From contig CANRNF010000011.1 of assembly GCA_947631865.1 (NCBI GenBank), positions 1 through 50,907 on the forward strand: a stretch of DNA of 50,907 bases, read 5' to 3'. This stretch comes from an uncultured Oscillospiraceae bacterium (GTDB taxonomy: Bacteria > Bacillota > Clostridia > Oscillospirales > Oscillospiraceae). Below, in pieces: positions 33,329 through 41,595 of this stretch (position 1 is its first letter; each line of letters opens with the position of its first letter). The notes under the pieces were generated by a model. The model was not told the origin of the DNA and searched no databases. It saw only the letters and a list, made by a program, of their open reading frames with translations. The translations under genes were made by a program, and so were the position numbers.

Positions 33329-33406
33329 CGTCGAAAGACCCCTGAAGTGTACCGCCCCATAAAAAGTGGACAGAGAAAAGAAACGCCCCTGAGTAGGAAA
33401 TAAGAT

Positions 33407-34264
33407 TTAAGCGGAGTGGCGCAGCGAGAGCGGCGCCACTCCAGTCTTTAACTGGATGCGCTCATGGTTGTAGAAGTGGATAAAGCTGTCAATGCGTTCA
33501 TTGGCCTCTCGGAAGGTTTTCGGCTTGTGCCTGTAAATGCACTCTGTTTTGAGGATGGAGAAGAAGTTTTCAGCCACAGCATTATCATAGCAGTTCCCGC
33601 GCCTTGACATAGACGGCGTTATGCCGTATTCTTGTGTCAGGTTAAAGTATGCTTGTGTGGTGTACTGAAATCCCTGGTCGCTGTGGAGGTGCAACTCCGC
33701 GGCGACCTTCTTTTTCTCCTTCTTCATCGCCAGCCGTATGGTGTCCAGGACAAGGTTCACAGTCTGTTGTGTCGCTGTTTTGTAGGCTACTATGCTGTTG
33801 TCATAGAGGTCCCGGATCATGGACAGGAACAGCACGCCCTGGCCGGTATGGATATATGAGATGTCTGTCACCCACTTGCTGTTGGGCCTGTCCGCGTGGA
33901 ACTGCCGGTTCAGAAGGTTTTCATACTTGTGTACCTGCTGGCCCATCTGTACCCACTTCCTGCGGCGGCGGATCTCAGATAACAAACCATACTTCTTCAT
34001 GACCCTGAGAACGGTTTTCTTGTTCCTGTGGAAACCTTGTGATCCCAGCCAGCGCCATACACGGCGGTAACCATATGTCTTATCGCAGCTATCTTGACAT
34101 CTTTGGATGGCTTTTGCAAGGTCTGCGTCTGCCTCTGGCTTACCTAATCGCTTCACAAAGGAATAATAGCCGCTGCGGGAGACGCCAAAGAACTGGCACA
34201 TCATCTGTACCGGGTATTGGTCCCTGTGGACATAGATCACATGATATTTCGCTTTTGGCCTCAC
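33407..34264 (-). CDS. IS3-family transposase OrfB (DDE integrase)
   Basis: 285 residues. The HTH_21-like region (KTYGYRRVWRWLGSQG) precedes an rve integrase core with the first acidic residue in WVTDISYIHTG, the second in LHLHSDQGFQY and the glutamate in CYDNAVAENFFSILKTE, so D, D and E are all present. It cuts and joins the element ends, normally as an OrfAB fusion made by -1 frameshifting. OrfB begins at a GTG overlapping the orfA stop (GTGA), one frame back, so either frameshifting or coupled restart may give the product. No A6G-like slip site is visible near the junction. Confidence 0.93.
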   Translation of the reverse strand: MRPKAKYHVIYVHRDQYPVQMMCQFFGVSRSGYYSFVKRLGKPEADADLAKAIQRCQDSCDKTYGYRRVWRWLGSQGFHRNKKTVLRVMKKYGLLSEIRRRRKWVQMGQQVHKYENLLNRQFHADRPNSKWVTDISYIHTGQGVLFLSMIRDLYDNSIVAYKTATQQTVNLVLDTIRLAMKKEKKKVAAELHLHSDQGFQYTTQAYFNLTQEYGITPSMSRRGNCYDNAVAENFFSILKTECIYRHKPKTFREANERIDSFIHFYNHERIQLKTGVAPLSLRHSA

Positions 34265-34566
34265 TTCCTTTCTGTGAACCGCAGAAAATCCCGCAGCAGC
34301 TGGTTCTCCATCTGCAGCCTGGCGATTTCTTTCTTGTAGTCTTCCTCACCGTCCAGCGGCCGCTGTTTGGGCCGCCCCTTTGGTTTGGGCAGTATCCCTG
34401 CGGCCAGGTTCCTTTTCCTGCGGTTATAACGATTGATCCAGTTTTTGATTTGCTCCTTTGTCAGCCCCAGGTGTTCTGCTATCTCCCGGCGTGTCTGTCC
34501 TTCCTCACGCATTCGCAGAATCTCAGACGCAAATCTCTCTACATGTGTGAATTTCCGTTTTCCCAT
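34261..34566 (-). CDS. IS3-family transposase OrfA (helix-turn-helix)
   Basis: 101 residues. A helix-turn-helix (GQTRREIAEHLGLTKEQIKNW) is followed by a leucine-zipper-like tail (LDGEEDYKKEIARLQMENQLLRDFL) used for dimerisation. It binds the IS ends and regulates OrfB. A hairpin with CCCCCTGT/ACAGGGGG arms (34574-34608) lies just before it and may shield it from outside transcription. Confidence 0.9.
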   Translation of the reverse strand: MGKRKFTHVERFASEILRMREEGQTRREIAEHLGLTKEQIKNWINRYNRRKRNLAAGILPKPKGRPKQRPLDGEEDYKKEIARLQMENQLLRDFLRFTERK

Positions 34567-34644
34567 AACAATACCCCCTGTCGTAGTTATTCTCCTACAA
34601 CAGGGGGGCTTTTGTCTACTGTCCTCTTTTTATGGGCCAGTGCA

Positions 34645-34664
34645 AAGACAAGGGAGCCTCCAAA
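34645..34664 (+). repeat. Fragment resembling one arm of the compound palindromic repeat
   Basis: AAGACAAGGGAGCCTCCAA right of the IS3 element looks like the outer arm ACAAGGGAGCC found at 24550-24561. Its CTCCCTT partner is not on the other side of the IS, so the element was already partial, or the match is chance. Confidence 0.3.
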
Positions 34665-34669
34665 TAGTG

Positions 34670-34695
34670 AAGGGCACACCGTGAGGTGCGCCCTT
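34670..34695. terminator. Hairpin after the cellobiose phosphorylase gene
   Basis: AAGGGC-A-CACC-GTGA-GGTG-C-GCCCTT: 10 base pairs with one A/C mismatch, 15 bases past the gene's stop. T-rich sequence (TTGTTG) follows on the plus strand only, so it may face both ways weakly. Confidence 0.5.
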
Positions 34696-34710
34696 TTGTT
34701 GTATTTGGAT

Positions 34711-37131
34711 TTAGATCGTGAGCTCCACGGAGACGGACTTTTTGCCGGGGAAGAGGGGGACGACATTGCCGTCCACGGGCGCGCCGTCCGCCGTGAGGGA
34801 ATGGGCGCCGGTGCGCCGGACGTGGATATCGTACTCCGTGCCCCGGAACAGGCGCTTCACGGTGAAGTCAGTGAGGAACCCCGGCAGGCAGGGGGCCAGG
34901 CGCAGGCCGTCGTACTCCGGCTGTACGCCCAGGATGTACTGGCTCACGCTGAGGAAGGTCCAGGAGGCGGTGCCGGTGAGCCAGCTGTTCTTGGCGTGGC
35001 CCGGCTCGCCGGAGGCCCGGCCGGTGACGGTTTGGGAGTAGCAGTAGGGCTCGGTCTCGTGGACGTCGCTCTCCTCCTCCAGATAAGCGGGGCAGATGCG
35101 GCGGTAGATATCGAAGGCCTCCTCGCCCCGGCCCAGCACCGCCTCGCCGCAGATGATCCAGGGGTTGTTGTGGCAGAAGACGGAGCCGTTCTCCTTGTAG
35201 CCGGGGGGATAGGAGCTGATCTCGCCCAGCTCCAGGTGGTATTTCGTGTAGCAGGGGGCCAGCAGCTCCACGCCGTACTGGCCCAGCAGCCGCTCCCGGA
35301 CGGAATTCATGGCTTTGAGGGCGTGGCCGCTCTCCTTGCCCACGCCGGCCAGGACGCAGAAGCCCTGGGGCTCGATGAAGATCTGGCCCTCCTCGCACTC
35401 GCGGCTGCCCACCTTGCTGCCGTAGGTGTCGTAGGCCCGGAGGAACCAGTCCCCATCCCAGCCGTAGTCCAGGATGGTCTTTTCCATGTCCTTCACGGCC
35501 TTGTCCACGGCGGCGGCCTCGTCATCAAGGCCCAGCCGGGCGCAGAGGCGGGCGTACTCCCCGCCGTAGGCCACGAACATGGCGGCGATGAACACCGACT
35601 CGGCCACAGGACCCTCGTCGGGACCGGAGGTCTGGAAGCTCTCGCCCGGCTCGGCGGAGAAGCAGTTCAGGTTCAGGCAGTCGTTCCAGTCGGCCCGGCC
35701 GATGAGGGGCAGGCCGTGGGGGCCCAGGTTCTTCATGGTGAAGCCCACGCTCCGGCGCAGGTGCTCCATGAAGGGCACCTCCGAGCCGGGGACGTTGTCG
35801 AAGGGGGTGGGCTCCTCCAGCAGGGAGAAGTCCCCGGTCTCTTTGAGGTACGCGCAGGCCGCGCCCACCAGCCACAGGGGGTCGTCGTTGAAGCCGCCGC
35901 CGATGTCGGCGTTGCCCCGCTTGGTGAGGGGCTGGTACTGGTGGTAGGTGGAGCCGTCGGCGAACTGGACGGAGGCGATGTCGAAAAGCCGCTCCCGGGC
36001 CCGGTCCGGCACGATGTGCACGAAGCCGAACAGGTCCTGGCAGGAGTCCCGGAAGCCCATGCCCCGGCCGGTGCCGGTCTCATAGTAGCTGGCGGAACGG
36101 GACATGTTGAAGGTGACCATGCACTGGTACTGGTGCCAGATGTTCACCATCCGGTCCAGCTTCTCCTCCCCGGAGGAGAGCTGGTAATGGCCCAGCAGGC
36201 CGTCCCAGTAATCGGCCAGAGCCTTGAAGGCCTCGTCCACCGCCTGGGGGGTGGAAAACTTTTTCATCACCCGGCGAGCGGTGTCCTTGCGGATCACGCC
36301 GGGGGCGATGAATTTCTCCTCCCGGGGGTTCTGCCCATAGCCCAGGACGAAGGAGGCCCGGAAGGTCTCGCCGGGGGCCAGGTCGATGTCCAGCCGGTGG
36401 CAGGCGATGGGGTACCAGCCGGTGCGCATGCTGCTGCCGGAGGTCTCCTTTCGCACCATCTCCGGGTCGGACCAGTCGCCCATATGGCCCAGGAAGGTGT
36501 TCCGGTCCGTGTCGAAGCCCTGGGCGGGCACGTTCACGCCGTAGTAGGCGTAGTGGTCCCGGCGCTCCCGGTACTCGGTCTTGTGGTAGAGGACGCCCGG
36601 CTCCGCCTCGCACTCGGCGATGTTCAGGTTCCGCTGGTAGTTCTGGGAGTCGTCCACCGCGTTCCACAGGCACCACTCCATGCAGGCGTAGACCTGCAGG
36701 GATTTGCTCTCGGCGGACTGGTTGGTGAGGACCAGGTCCTGGATCTCGCAGTCCTCCCCCAGGGGCACGAACAGGGTGAGGGCCGCCTCCAGGCCGTCCT
36801 TAGCGCCTTTTAAGACGGTGTAGCCCATGCCGTGGCGGCACTGGTAGCTGTCCAAGGCCGTGCGGGTGGGGAGATACCCGGGGTTCCAGGGGGCCTTGCC
36901 CCGCTCCTTTATATAAAAGAAGCGGGCGCCGGTGTCGGCGGGGACGTCGTTGTACCGGTAGCGCAGGAGCCGCTGGAGCTTGGCGTCCCTGTAGAAGCAG
37001 TAGCCGCCGCCGGTATTGGAGACCATGCCGAAGAAATTCTCGCTGCCCAGGTAGTTGATCCAGGGCAGGGGGGTGGCGGGGGTGTCGATAACGTACTCCC
37101 GGCGGGCGTCGTCAAAATGGCCGTATCTCAT
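34711..37131 (-). CDS. cbp: GH94 phosphorylase, probable cellobiose phosphorylase
   Basis: 806 residues, the normal length of cellobiose phosphorylase. Long stretches are as I recall the Clostridium thermocellum enzyme: the start MRYGHFDDARREYVIDTP, PWINYLGSENFF, GGYCFYRD, MVTFNMSRSASYYETG, RGMGFRDS and the catalytic-acid region GRADWNDCLNLN (the Asp of WND, about 484). It reversibly splits cellobiose with phosphate to glucose 1-phosphate and glucose, in the cytoplasm, saving ATP. It is coupled to an AraC regulator by a four-base overlap (ATGA) and is divergent from the ABC importer operon. Other beta-glucoside phosphorylases of GH94 are the alternative. Confidence 0.9.
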   Translation of the reverse strand: MRYGHFDDARREYVIDTPATPLPWINYLGSENFFGMVSNTGGGYCFYRDAKLQRLLRYRYNDVPADTGARFFYIKERGKAPWNPGYLPTRTALDSYQCRHGMGYTVLKGAKDGLEAALTLFVPLGEDCEIQDLVLTNQSAESKSLQVYACMEWCLWNAVDDSQNYQRNLNIAECEAEPGVLYHKTEYRERRDHYAYYGVNVPAQGFDTDRNTFLGHMGDWSDPEMVRKETSGSSMRTGWYPIACHRLDIDLAPGETFRASFVLGYGQNPREEKFIAPGVIRKDTARRVMKKFSTPQAVDEAFKALADYWDGLLGHYQLSSGEEKLDRMVNIWHQYQCMVTFNMSRSASYYETGTGRGMGFRDSCQDLFGFVHIVPDRARERLFDIASVQFADGSTYHQYQPLTKRGNADIGGGFNDDPLWLVGAACAYLKETGDFSLLEEPTPFDNVPGSEVPFMEHLRRSVGFTMKNLGPHGLPLIGRADWNDCLNLNCFSAEPGESFQTSGPDEGPVAESVFIAAMFVAYGGEYARLCARLGLDDEAAAVDKAVKDMEKTILDYGWDGDWFLRAYDTYGSKVGSRECEEGQIFIEPQGFCVLAGVGKESGHALKAMNSVRERLLGQYGVELLAPCYTKYHLELGEISSYPPGYKENGSVFCHNNPWIICGEAVLGRGEEAFDIYRRICPAYLEEESDVHETEPYCYSQTVTGRASGEPGHAKNSWLTGTASWTFLSVSQYILGVQPEYDGLRLAPCLPGFLTDFTVKRLFRGTEYDIHVRRTGAHSLTADGAPVDGNVVPLFPGKKSVSVELTI

Positions 37132-38114
37132 AGTTCGTTTCCTTTCTGCACCGGGGGGCTGCCGCCCTGCCCGGGGGTAGTTTCCGCCGCCGCGGCCACG
37201 GCCTGGTCCCGGTACTGCCGGGGGGTGCAGCCCACGACGGATTTGAACATGCGGATGAAGGAGGAGGTGTTGGAATAGCCGCTGGCCAGGGCCGTGTCCG
37301 TGACGGTCATGCCCTGGGTCACCAGGAGCTGGCAGGCGTACTGGATGCGCTTGCGGTTCACGTAGCGGTAGAAAGAATCACCGGCGAACTCCCGGAACAG
37401 CCGGGAGAAGTGGAACTTGCTGAAGTTCATCATGCCGGAGACCTTGTCCAGGGACAGGTCCTCGGTGCAGTGGTCGTCGATGTAGGAGCAGACCATGGTC
37501 ATCTTGTTCACGTACTCCTGCCGCCGGTCCCGGGTCACCGGGGCGGGCCGGTCGGAAGTGCCGTAGTTCTGGGCCGCCAGGACCAGCATGTCCAGGGCCC
37601 GGCTGTAGATCACCGGCTCCAGAAGGTCCACCGGCGCGGCGGGAGCCCCCGAGAGGCCAAAAATGCCGTCGGGGGGGGGTATCAGGTATTTTTCCCGCTC
37701 GAACCAGGTGTCGCACAGCTCCCGCAAAAGCCGCTGGAGCCGGGCGTGGACCAGGGGGGAGTTGGAGGCGGTGAACAGGACCGTGGGATTTATTAAGGAG
37801 AGCATCTGCCGCACGCCCAGCACGTCCGAGACCACGGACAGGTCAATGAGCACGAAGTAGCGCCTGCCCTCGGGCGGGGCCTCGTAGGCGTGGTAGACAT
37901 TGGGGGCCACGAACAGGATGTCCGTGGGCTCCAGGTGGAAGGTACGGTTGCCGATATGGGCGGTGTAGCCGTTCTCGACGGGCATGAGGATCTCCAGGGG
38001 GGTGTGCCAGTGGGTGGGATAGCTGGTGGACTCGTCGTTCATATAGACGATGACGTGGCGGTTGCCGGCAAAAGGTACGATCTCATGGTATCCGCCAAAG
38101 TGTTCAACTCCCAC
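37128..38114 (-). CDS. AraC-family regulator with cupin sensor domain
   Basis: 328 residues. The N-terminal 100 residues are a cupin-like sugar-sensing domain (THWHTPLEILMPVENGYTAH, then LEPTDILFVAPNVYHAYE). The C-terminal AraC-type double helix-turn-helix (KVSGMMNFSKFHFSRLFREF and DTALASGYSNTSSFIRMFK, ending GCTPRQYRD) covers about 215-310. It most likely switches on the neighbouring importer operon and its own unit in response to a sugar; the ligand is unknown. Start is GTG at 38114 with AAGGAGG about nine bases upstream. It is translated together with cbp. Confidence 0.9.
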   Translation of the reverse strand: MGVEHFGGYHEIVPFAGNRHVIVYMNDESTSYPTHWHTPLEILMPVENGYTAHIGNRTFHLEPTDILFVAPNVYHAYEAPPEGRRYFVLIDLSVVSDVLGVRQMLSLINPTVLFTASNSPLVHARLQRLLRELCDTWFEREKYLIPPPDGIFGLSGAPAAPVDLLEPVIYSRALDMLVLAAQNYGTSDRPAPVTRDRRQEYVNKMTMVCSYIDDHCTEDLSLDKVSGMMNFSKFHFSRLFREFAGDSFYRYVNRKRIQYACQLLVTQGMTVTDTALASGYSNTSSFIRMFKSVVGCTPRQYRDQAVAAAAETTPGQGGSPPVQKGNEL

Positions 38115-38173
38115 GAACGCCCCCCTCCTTTCGCCCGACGTTTTTCGTCGATATCAATAACCAAATCTACTAC

Positions 38174-38202
38174 ATCTTATAGCAAACAGCAAAAAAATGC
38201 AA
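38174..38202 (-). promoter_or_regulatory. Promoter of the araC-type regulator gene
   Basis: On the minus strand TTGCAT (38197-38202), 17 bases, TAAGAT (38174-38179), with an A/T-rich area around it and TATAAG two bases upstream as an alternative -10. Confidence 0.45.
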
Positions 38203-38271
38203 TGATAGGCCGATAAAAAAGGCAAAAATGCACAAATCAGCAAGAATTGAAAATTGGTGGAGCAAGTATTT

Positions 38272-38302
38272 GGTATACCCGCCTCTTGGGGCTTGCTATA
38301 AT
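38272..38302 (+). promoter_or_regulatory. Promoter of the carbohydrate ABC operon
   Basis: A perfect -10, TATAAT (38297-38302), has no good -35 at 17 bases. In its place is the perfect palindrome GGTATACC (38272-38279). A weak -35 with a strong -10 is usual for an activator-dependent promoter, and the divergent AraC-type gene is the natural candidate. Confidence 0.5.
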
Positions 38303-38332
38303 TTTTACATTCTAACAGAGGAGGGTACCCCC

Positions 38333-39688
38333 ATGAAGAAGATCCTTTCCATCGCGCTCGTCCTCGTGATGTGCGTATCCATGTTCGCCTGCCTGGGCAC
38401 CACCGCTCTGGCTGACGACAGTGTGATCAATCTCTATGCCTTCACGGACGAAGTCCCCACGATGCTCCAGAAATACATAGACGAGCATCCCGACTTTGGC
38501 TACACCCTGAACACCACCATCATCGCCACCACTGACGGCGCCTATCAGCCCGCTCTGGACCAGGCGCTGGCTGCCGGCGGCGACGACGCCCCCGACATCT
38601 ACTGCGCCGAGGCCGCCTTCATCCTGAAGTACAGCCAGGGCGACGCTTCCGGCTATGCCGCTCCCTATGAGGACCTGGGCATCGACGTGGCCGCTGAGCT
38701 GGAGACCGCCGACATCGCGCAGTACAGCGTGGACATCGGCACCAACCCCGACGGCAAGGTCGTGGGCCTGGGCTATCAGGCTACCGGCGGCGCGTTCATC
38801 TATCGCCGCTCCATCGCCAAGGAGGTCTTCGGCACCGACGACCCCGCTGAGATCGGTGAGATCATCGGCGCCGGCTCCGGCAGCTGGGATAAGTTCTTCG
38901 AGGCCGCCGAGACCCTGAAGGCCGCCGGCGACGCCATCATCTCCGGCGACGGCGACCTGTGGCACGCCGTGGAGAACAGCTCCGACAGCGGCTGGATCGT
39001 TGACGGCAAGCTGAACATCGACCCCAAGCGTGAGGCTTTCCTGGACCTGTCCAAGCAGCTCATGGACAACGAGTATCACAACGATACCACCGACTGGACC
39101 GAGGCCTGGTACAATGACATGGCCGGTATCGGCCCCAAGCCCGTGTTCGGCTTCTTTGGCCCCGCGTGGCTGATCAACTACACCATGGCTCCCAACTCCG
39201 GCGGCTCCGCTGTGGGCGAGGGCACCTACGGCGACTGGGCCGTCTGCGAGAGCCCCATCGGCTTCTTCTGGGGCGGCACCTGGCTGCTGGCCAACAAGGA
39301 CGTTCCCGAGGCCAAGAAGGCTGCTGTTGCTGAGCTCATCAAGTGGGTCACCCTGGACGCCACCGAGGACGGCCTGCAGTATCACTGGGCCAACGGCACC
39401 ATGGTCGAGGGCGAGCAGGGCACGAAGGACGTCGTCGCGTCCTCCACTGTGATGGCTGCCTCCGACGGCGCTGTCGATTTCCTGGGCGGCCAGAACATGT
39501 TCGACGTGTTCGTTCCCGCCAACGCCTTTGCCAACGGCACCAACCTGACCCAGTACGACGAGACCATCAACTCCTACTGGCGTGACGCTGTCCGTGCCTA
39601 CACCTCCGGTGAGCTGGACCGCGACGGCGCCATCGAGGCCTTCAAGACCAACGTGGCCGACAACCTGGACATCGAGGTCGAGTTCTAA
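38333..39688 (+). CDS. Carbohydrate ABC transporter substrate-binding protein
   Basis: 451 residues. The signal peptide is long (KKILSIALVLVM...) and could be cut by signal peptidase I after ALA27; Cys20 in MFAC is a poor lipobox, so lipid anchoring is unsure. The mature part is a CUT1-like family 1 sugar-binding protein (TIIATTDGAYQPALDQALAAG, then GGTWLLANKDVPEAKKAAVAELIKW). Codon use here is richer in cheap, C-ending codons than its neighbours, as in highly expressed genes. AGGAGG is eight bases before ATG. It heads the operon of importer and degradative enzymes. Confidence 0.9.
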   Translation: MKKILSIALVLVMCVSMFACLGTTALADDSVINLYAFTDEVPTMLQKYIDEHPDFGYTLNTTIIATTDGAYQPALDQALAAGGDDAPDIYCAEAAFILKYSQGDASGYAAPYEDLGIDVAAELETADIAQYSVDIGTNPDGKVVGLGYQATGGAFIYRRSIAKEVFGTDDPAEIGEIIGAGSGSWDKFFEAAETLKAAGDAIISGDGDLWHAVENSSDSGWIVDGKLNIDPKREAFLDLSKQLMDNEYHNDTTDWTEAWYNDMAGIGPKPVFGFFGPAWLINYTMAPNSGGSAVGEGTYGDWAVCESPIGFFWGGTWLLANKDVPEAKKAAVAELIKWVTLDATEDGLQYHWANGTMVEGEQGTKDVVASSTVMAASDGAVDFLGGQNMFDVFVPANAFANGTNLTQYDETINSYWRDAVRAYTSGELDRDGAIEAFKTNVADNLDIEVEF

Positions 39689-39701
39689 AATTCTGACGGC
39701 A

Positions 39702-39741
39702 GAGGGGGACGGTTCATACACATGGGCCGTCTCCCTTTTTT
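39702..39741 (+). terminator. Attenuator-like terminator between binding protein and permeases
   Basis: AGGGGGACGG (39703-39712) pairs with CCGTCTCCCT (39727-39736), ten pairs with one G-U, followed by TTTTTT. It lies 14 bases after the binding-protein stop inside an operon, so partial read-through would give much binding protein and less permease, a common arrangement. Confidence 0.75.
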
Positions 39742-39766
39742 CACCACAGTGGAGAGGAGGGCGTAT

Positions 39767-40750
39767 ATGAGACCCAAAAAACTGTCATACGCCAAATACG
39801 GCTACATATTCAGTATCCCCTTCGTCGTCGCCTTTTGTCTGTTCACCCTGTATCCGGTCATCTTCACGCTGGTCATCGGTTTCACGGACTTCAAGGGCCT
39901 GGGCGTGACGAATTTCCATTTCCTGTCGGAACCCTTCAAGAACTTCCAGCAGATCCTCAGCTCTCCGTCCTTCAAGACGGCGCTGAAAAATACGTTCGTG
40001 CTGTGGGGGCTGAACTTCCTGCCCCAGATCCTGCTGGCCCTGCTGCTGGCGGCCTGGTTCTCCGGGACGCTGTTCAAGATCAAGGGCCAGGGCTTCTTCA
40101 AAGTCGTCTTCTACATGCCCAACATCATCACGGCGGCCACCATCGCCATCCTGTTCAGCACCCTGTTCGGCTACCCCATGGGACCCATGAACAGCCTGCT
40201 GCAGAAATTGGGCATTATCGACGCGCCCTATAACTTCTTCCAGAACAAGTGGTGGGCGAAGGGCGTCGTGTCCTTCATCCAGTTCTGGATGTGGTATGGC
40301 TACACCATGATCGTGCTCATATCCGGTATCCTGGGCATGAACACCGAGTGGTTCGAGGCCGCGGAGCTGGACGGCGCCTCCGGTTGGCAGAAGTTCTTCT
40401 ACATCACCCTGCCCAACCTGCGCACCATCCTGATCTACACCCTGGTCACCAGCCTGATCGGCGGCCTGCAGATGTTCGATATCCCCTATCTGCTGGTCAG
40501 CAAGAGCGGGCCGAACAACGCCACGTTGACAGCAAGCGTGTTCATCTACAACCAGGCGTTCAGCGGAAGCTATATGTATAACCGCGCCTCCGCCGCCAGC
40601 ATGATCATGTTCATCATCATCTGCGTGCTCTCCGCCGTGGTGTTCTATCTCATGCGGGATAAATACGAGGCGGCGGCCCAGAAGGAACTGAAGCGGGCGG
40701 CACGGCAGCAGCTTCGCGAGGAGAAGCAGAAAGCGAGGACGGGCGCATGA
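39767..40750 (+). CDS. Sugar ABC transporter permease (MalF type)
   Basis: 327 residues with six membrane segments. The N-terminal helix SIPFVVAFCLFTLYPVIFTL and the EAA loop (EWFEAAELDGASGWQKFFYITLPNLR, about 200-225), which docks the ATPase, mark it as the MalF-like subunit. No ATPase is encoded in this operon, so a shared MsmK-type ATPase elsewhere is expected. ATG at 39767 has AGGAGG six bases upstream; the frame further left crosses the terminator. It overlaps the next gene by four bases. Confidence 0.93.
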   Translation: MRPKKLSYAKYGYIFSIPFVVAFCLFTLYPVIFTLVIGFTDFKGLGVTNFHFLSEPFKNFQQILSSPSFKTALKNTFVLWGLNFLPQILLALLLAAWFSGTLFKIKGQGFFKVVFYMPNIITAATIAILFSTLFGYPMGPMNSLLQKLGIIDAPYNFFQNKWWAKGVVSFIQFWMWYGYTMIVLISGILGMNTEWFEAAELDGASGWQKFFYITLPNLRTILIYTLVTSLIGGLQMFDIPYLLVSKSGPNNATLTASVFIYNQAFSGSYMYNRASAASMIMFIIICVLSAVVFYLMRDKYEAAAQKELKRAARQQLREEKQKARTGA

Positions 40751-41589
40751 AAAAGCTGAATGTATCCAAGGGCTTTCTGGCCATGGTCTACATCGTGTGC
40801 ATCTTCCTGGCCGCGCTGAGCATCATGCCCTTTTTGATCATGGTCATCAACTCCACCAGGAGCACCGTGCAGATCCAGCAGCAGGCCATCTCCCTGATCC
40901 CGTCCAGCCATCTCATCGAGAACTTCAAGATCCTGACGGGCAAGGCCTTCAACCCCATGCGGGGCTTTCTGAACTCCGCCATCATCTCCGTGGGCGCCAC
41001 GGCCTGCACCGTGTATTTCTCCTCCTTGACGGCCCATGCGCTGGTGGTTTATAATTGGAAGCTGAGGCAGCCGTTCTTCACCTTCATCCTGGCGGTGATG
41101 ATGGTCCCCTCTCAGGTGATCAGTATCGGCTTCTATCAGTTCATGTACCGCATCCACCTGACCAACAGCTTCCTGCCACTGATCCTGCCCGCCATCGCGG
41201 CGCCCAGCACTGTGTTCTTCATGCGGCAGTTCATGCTCTCATCGCTGCCGCTGGAGATCGTTGAGTCGGCCCGTATCGACGGATCAAGGGAGTTCCACAC
41301 CTTCAACCGGATCGTGCTGCCTATCATGAAGCCGGCCATCGCCACCCAGGCCATCTTCTCCTTCGTCAACTCCTGGAACCAGCTGTTTTTGCCGCTGATC
41401 CTTCTGACCCGGCAGGAGAAGTACACCATGCCCATCATGGTGTCGCTGCTGAAGGGCGATATCTACAAGAGAGAGAACGGCGCCATTTATCTGGGCCTGA
41501 CGCTCACGGTGCTGCCCCTGTTCATCGTGTACTTCCTGCTGTCGAAGTACATCATCGCGGGCGTGGCCCTGGGCAGTGTGAAGGGATAA
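40747..41589 (+). CDS. Sugar ABC transporter permease (MalG type)
   Basis: 280 residues, the second permease. Six membrane segments, and an EAA loop reading VESARIDGSREFHTFNRIVLPIMKP around 175-200 for the ATPase. The start ATG overlaps the stop of the first permease (ATGA), so the two are made in equal amounts. With the binding protein and the first permease it forms a CUT1-type oligosaccharide importer. Confidence 0.93.
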   Translation: MKKLNVSKGFLAMVYIVCIFLAALSIMPFLIMVINSTRSTVQIQQQAISLIPSSHLIENFKILTGKAFNPMRGFLNSAIISVGATACTVYFSSLTAHALVVYNWKLRQPFFTFILAVMMVPSQVISIGFYQFMYRIHLTNSFLPLILPAIAAPSTVFFMRQFMLSSLPLEIVESARIDGSREFHTFNRIVLPIMKPAIATQAIFSFVNSWNQLFLPLILLTRQEKYTMPIMVSLLKGDIYKRENGAIYLGLTLTVLPLFIVYFLLSKYIIAGVALGSVKG

Positions 41590-41595
41590 AGATAA

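Larger units (their letters stand above)
33348..34644 (-). mobile_element. Complete IS3-family insertion sequence (about 1.3 kb)
   Basis: Ends are imperfect inverted repeats, TGTACCGCCCCATAAAAAGT at the left and the complement of TGCACTGGCCCATAAAAAGA at the right (22 of 26 positions agree over 33348-33373 and 34619-34644). A 3-base direct repeat, AAG, flanks it (33345-33347 and 34645-34647), the size IS3 elements generate. It carries orfA and orfB on the minus strand. Both are open and the DDE residues are present, so it may still move. It landed in the gap between the SLH-protein gene and the cellobiose phosphorylase gene and breaks neither. Confidence 0.9.

Noticed and set aside
34039-36813. 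Open frame of over 900 codons antisense to the cellobiose phosphorylase gene
   Set aside because: High GC with G/C at third positions keeps the antisense frame open. The translation is Gly/Ala/Val/His-rich without any recognisable domain, and it also runs across the IS3 element's end.
38285-38302. TTGGGG as -35 of the sugar operon
   Set aside because: The spacing to TATAAT is only about six bases.
38333-38392. Lipobox in the sugar-binding protein
   Set aside because: MFAC lacks the usual Leu at -3 and small residue at -2; a signal peptidase I site at ALA27 fits as well, so lipid anchoring was left open.
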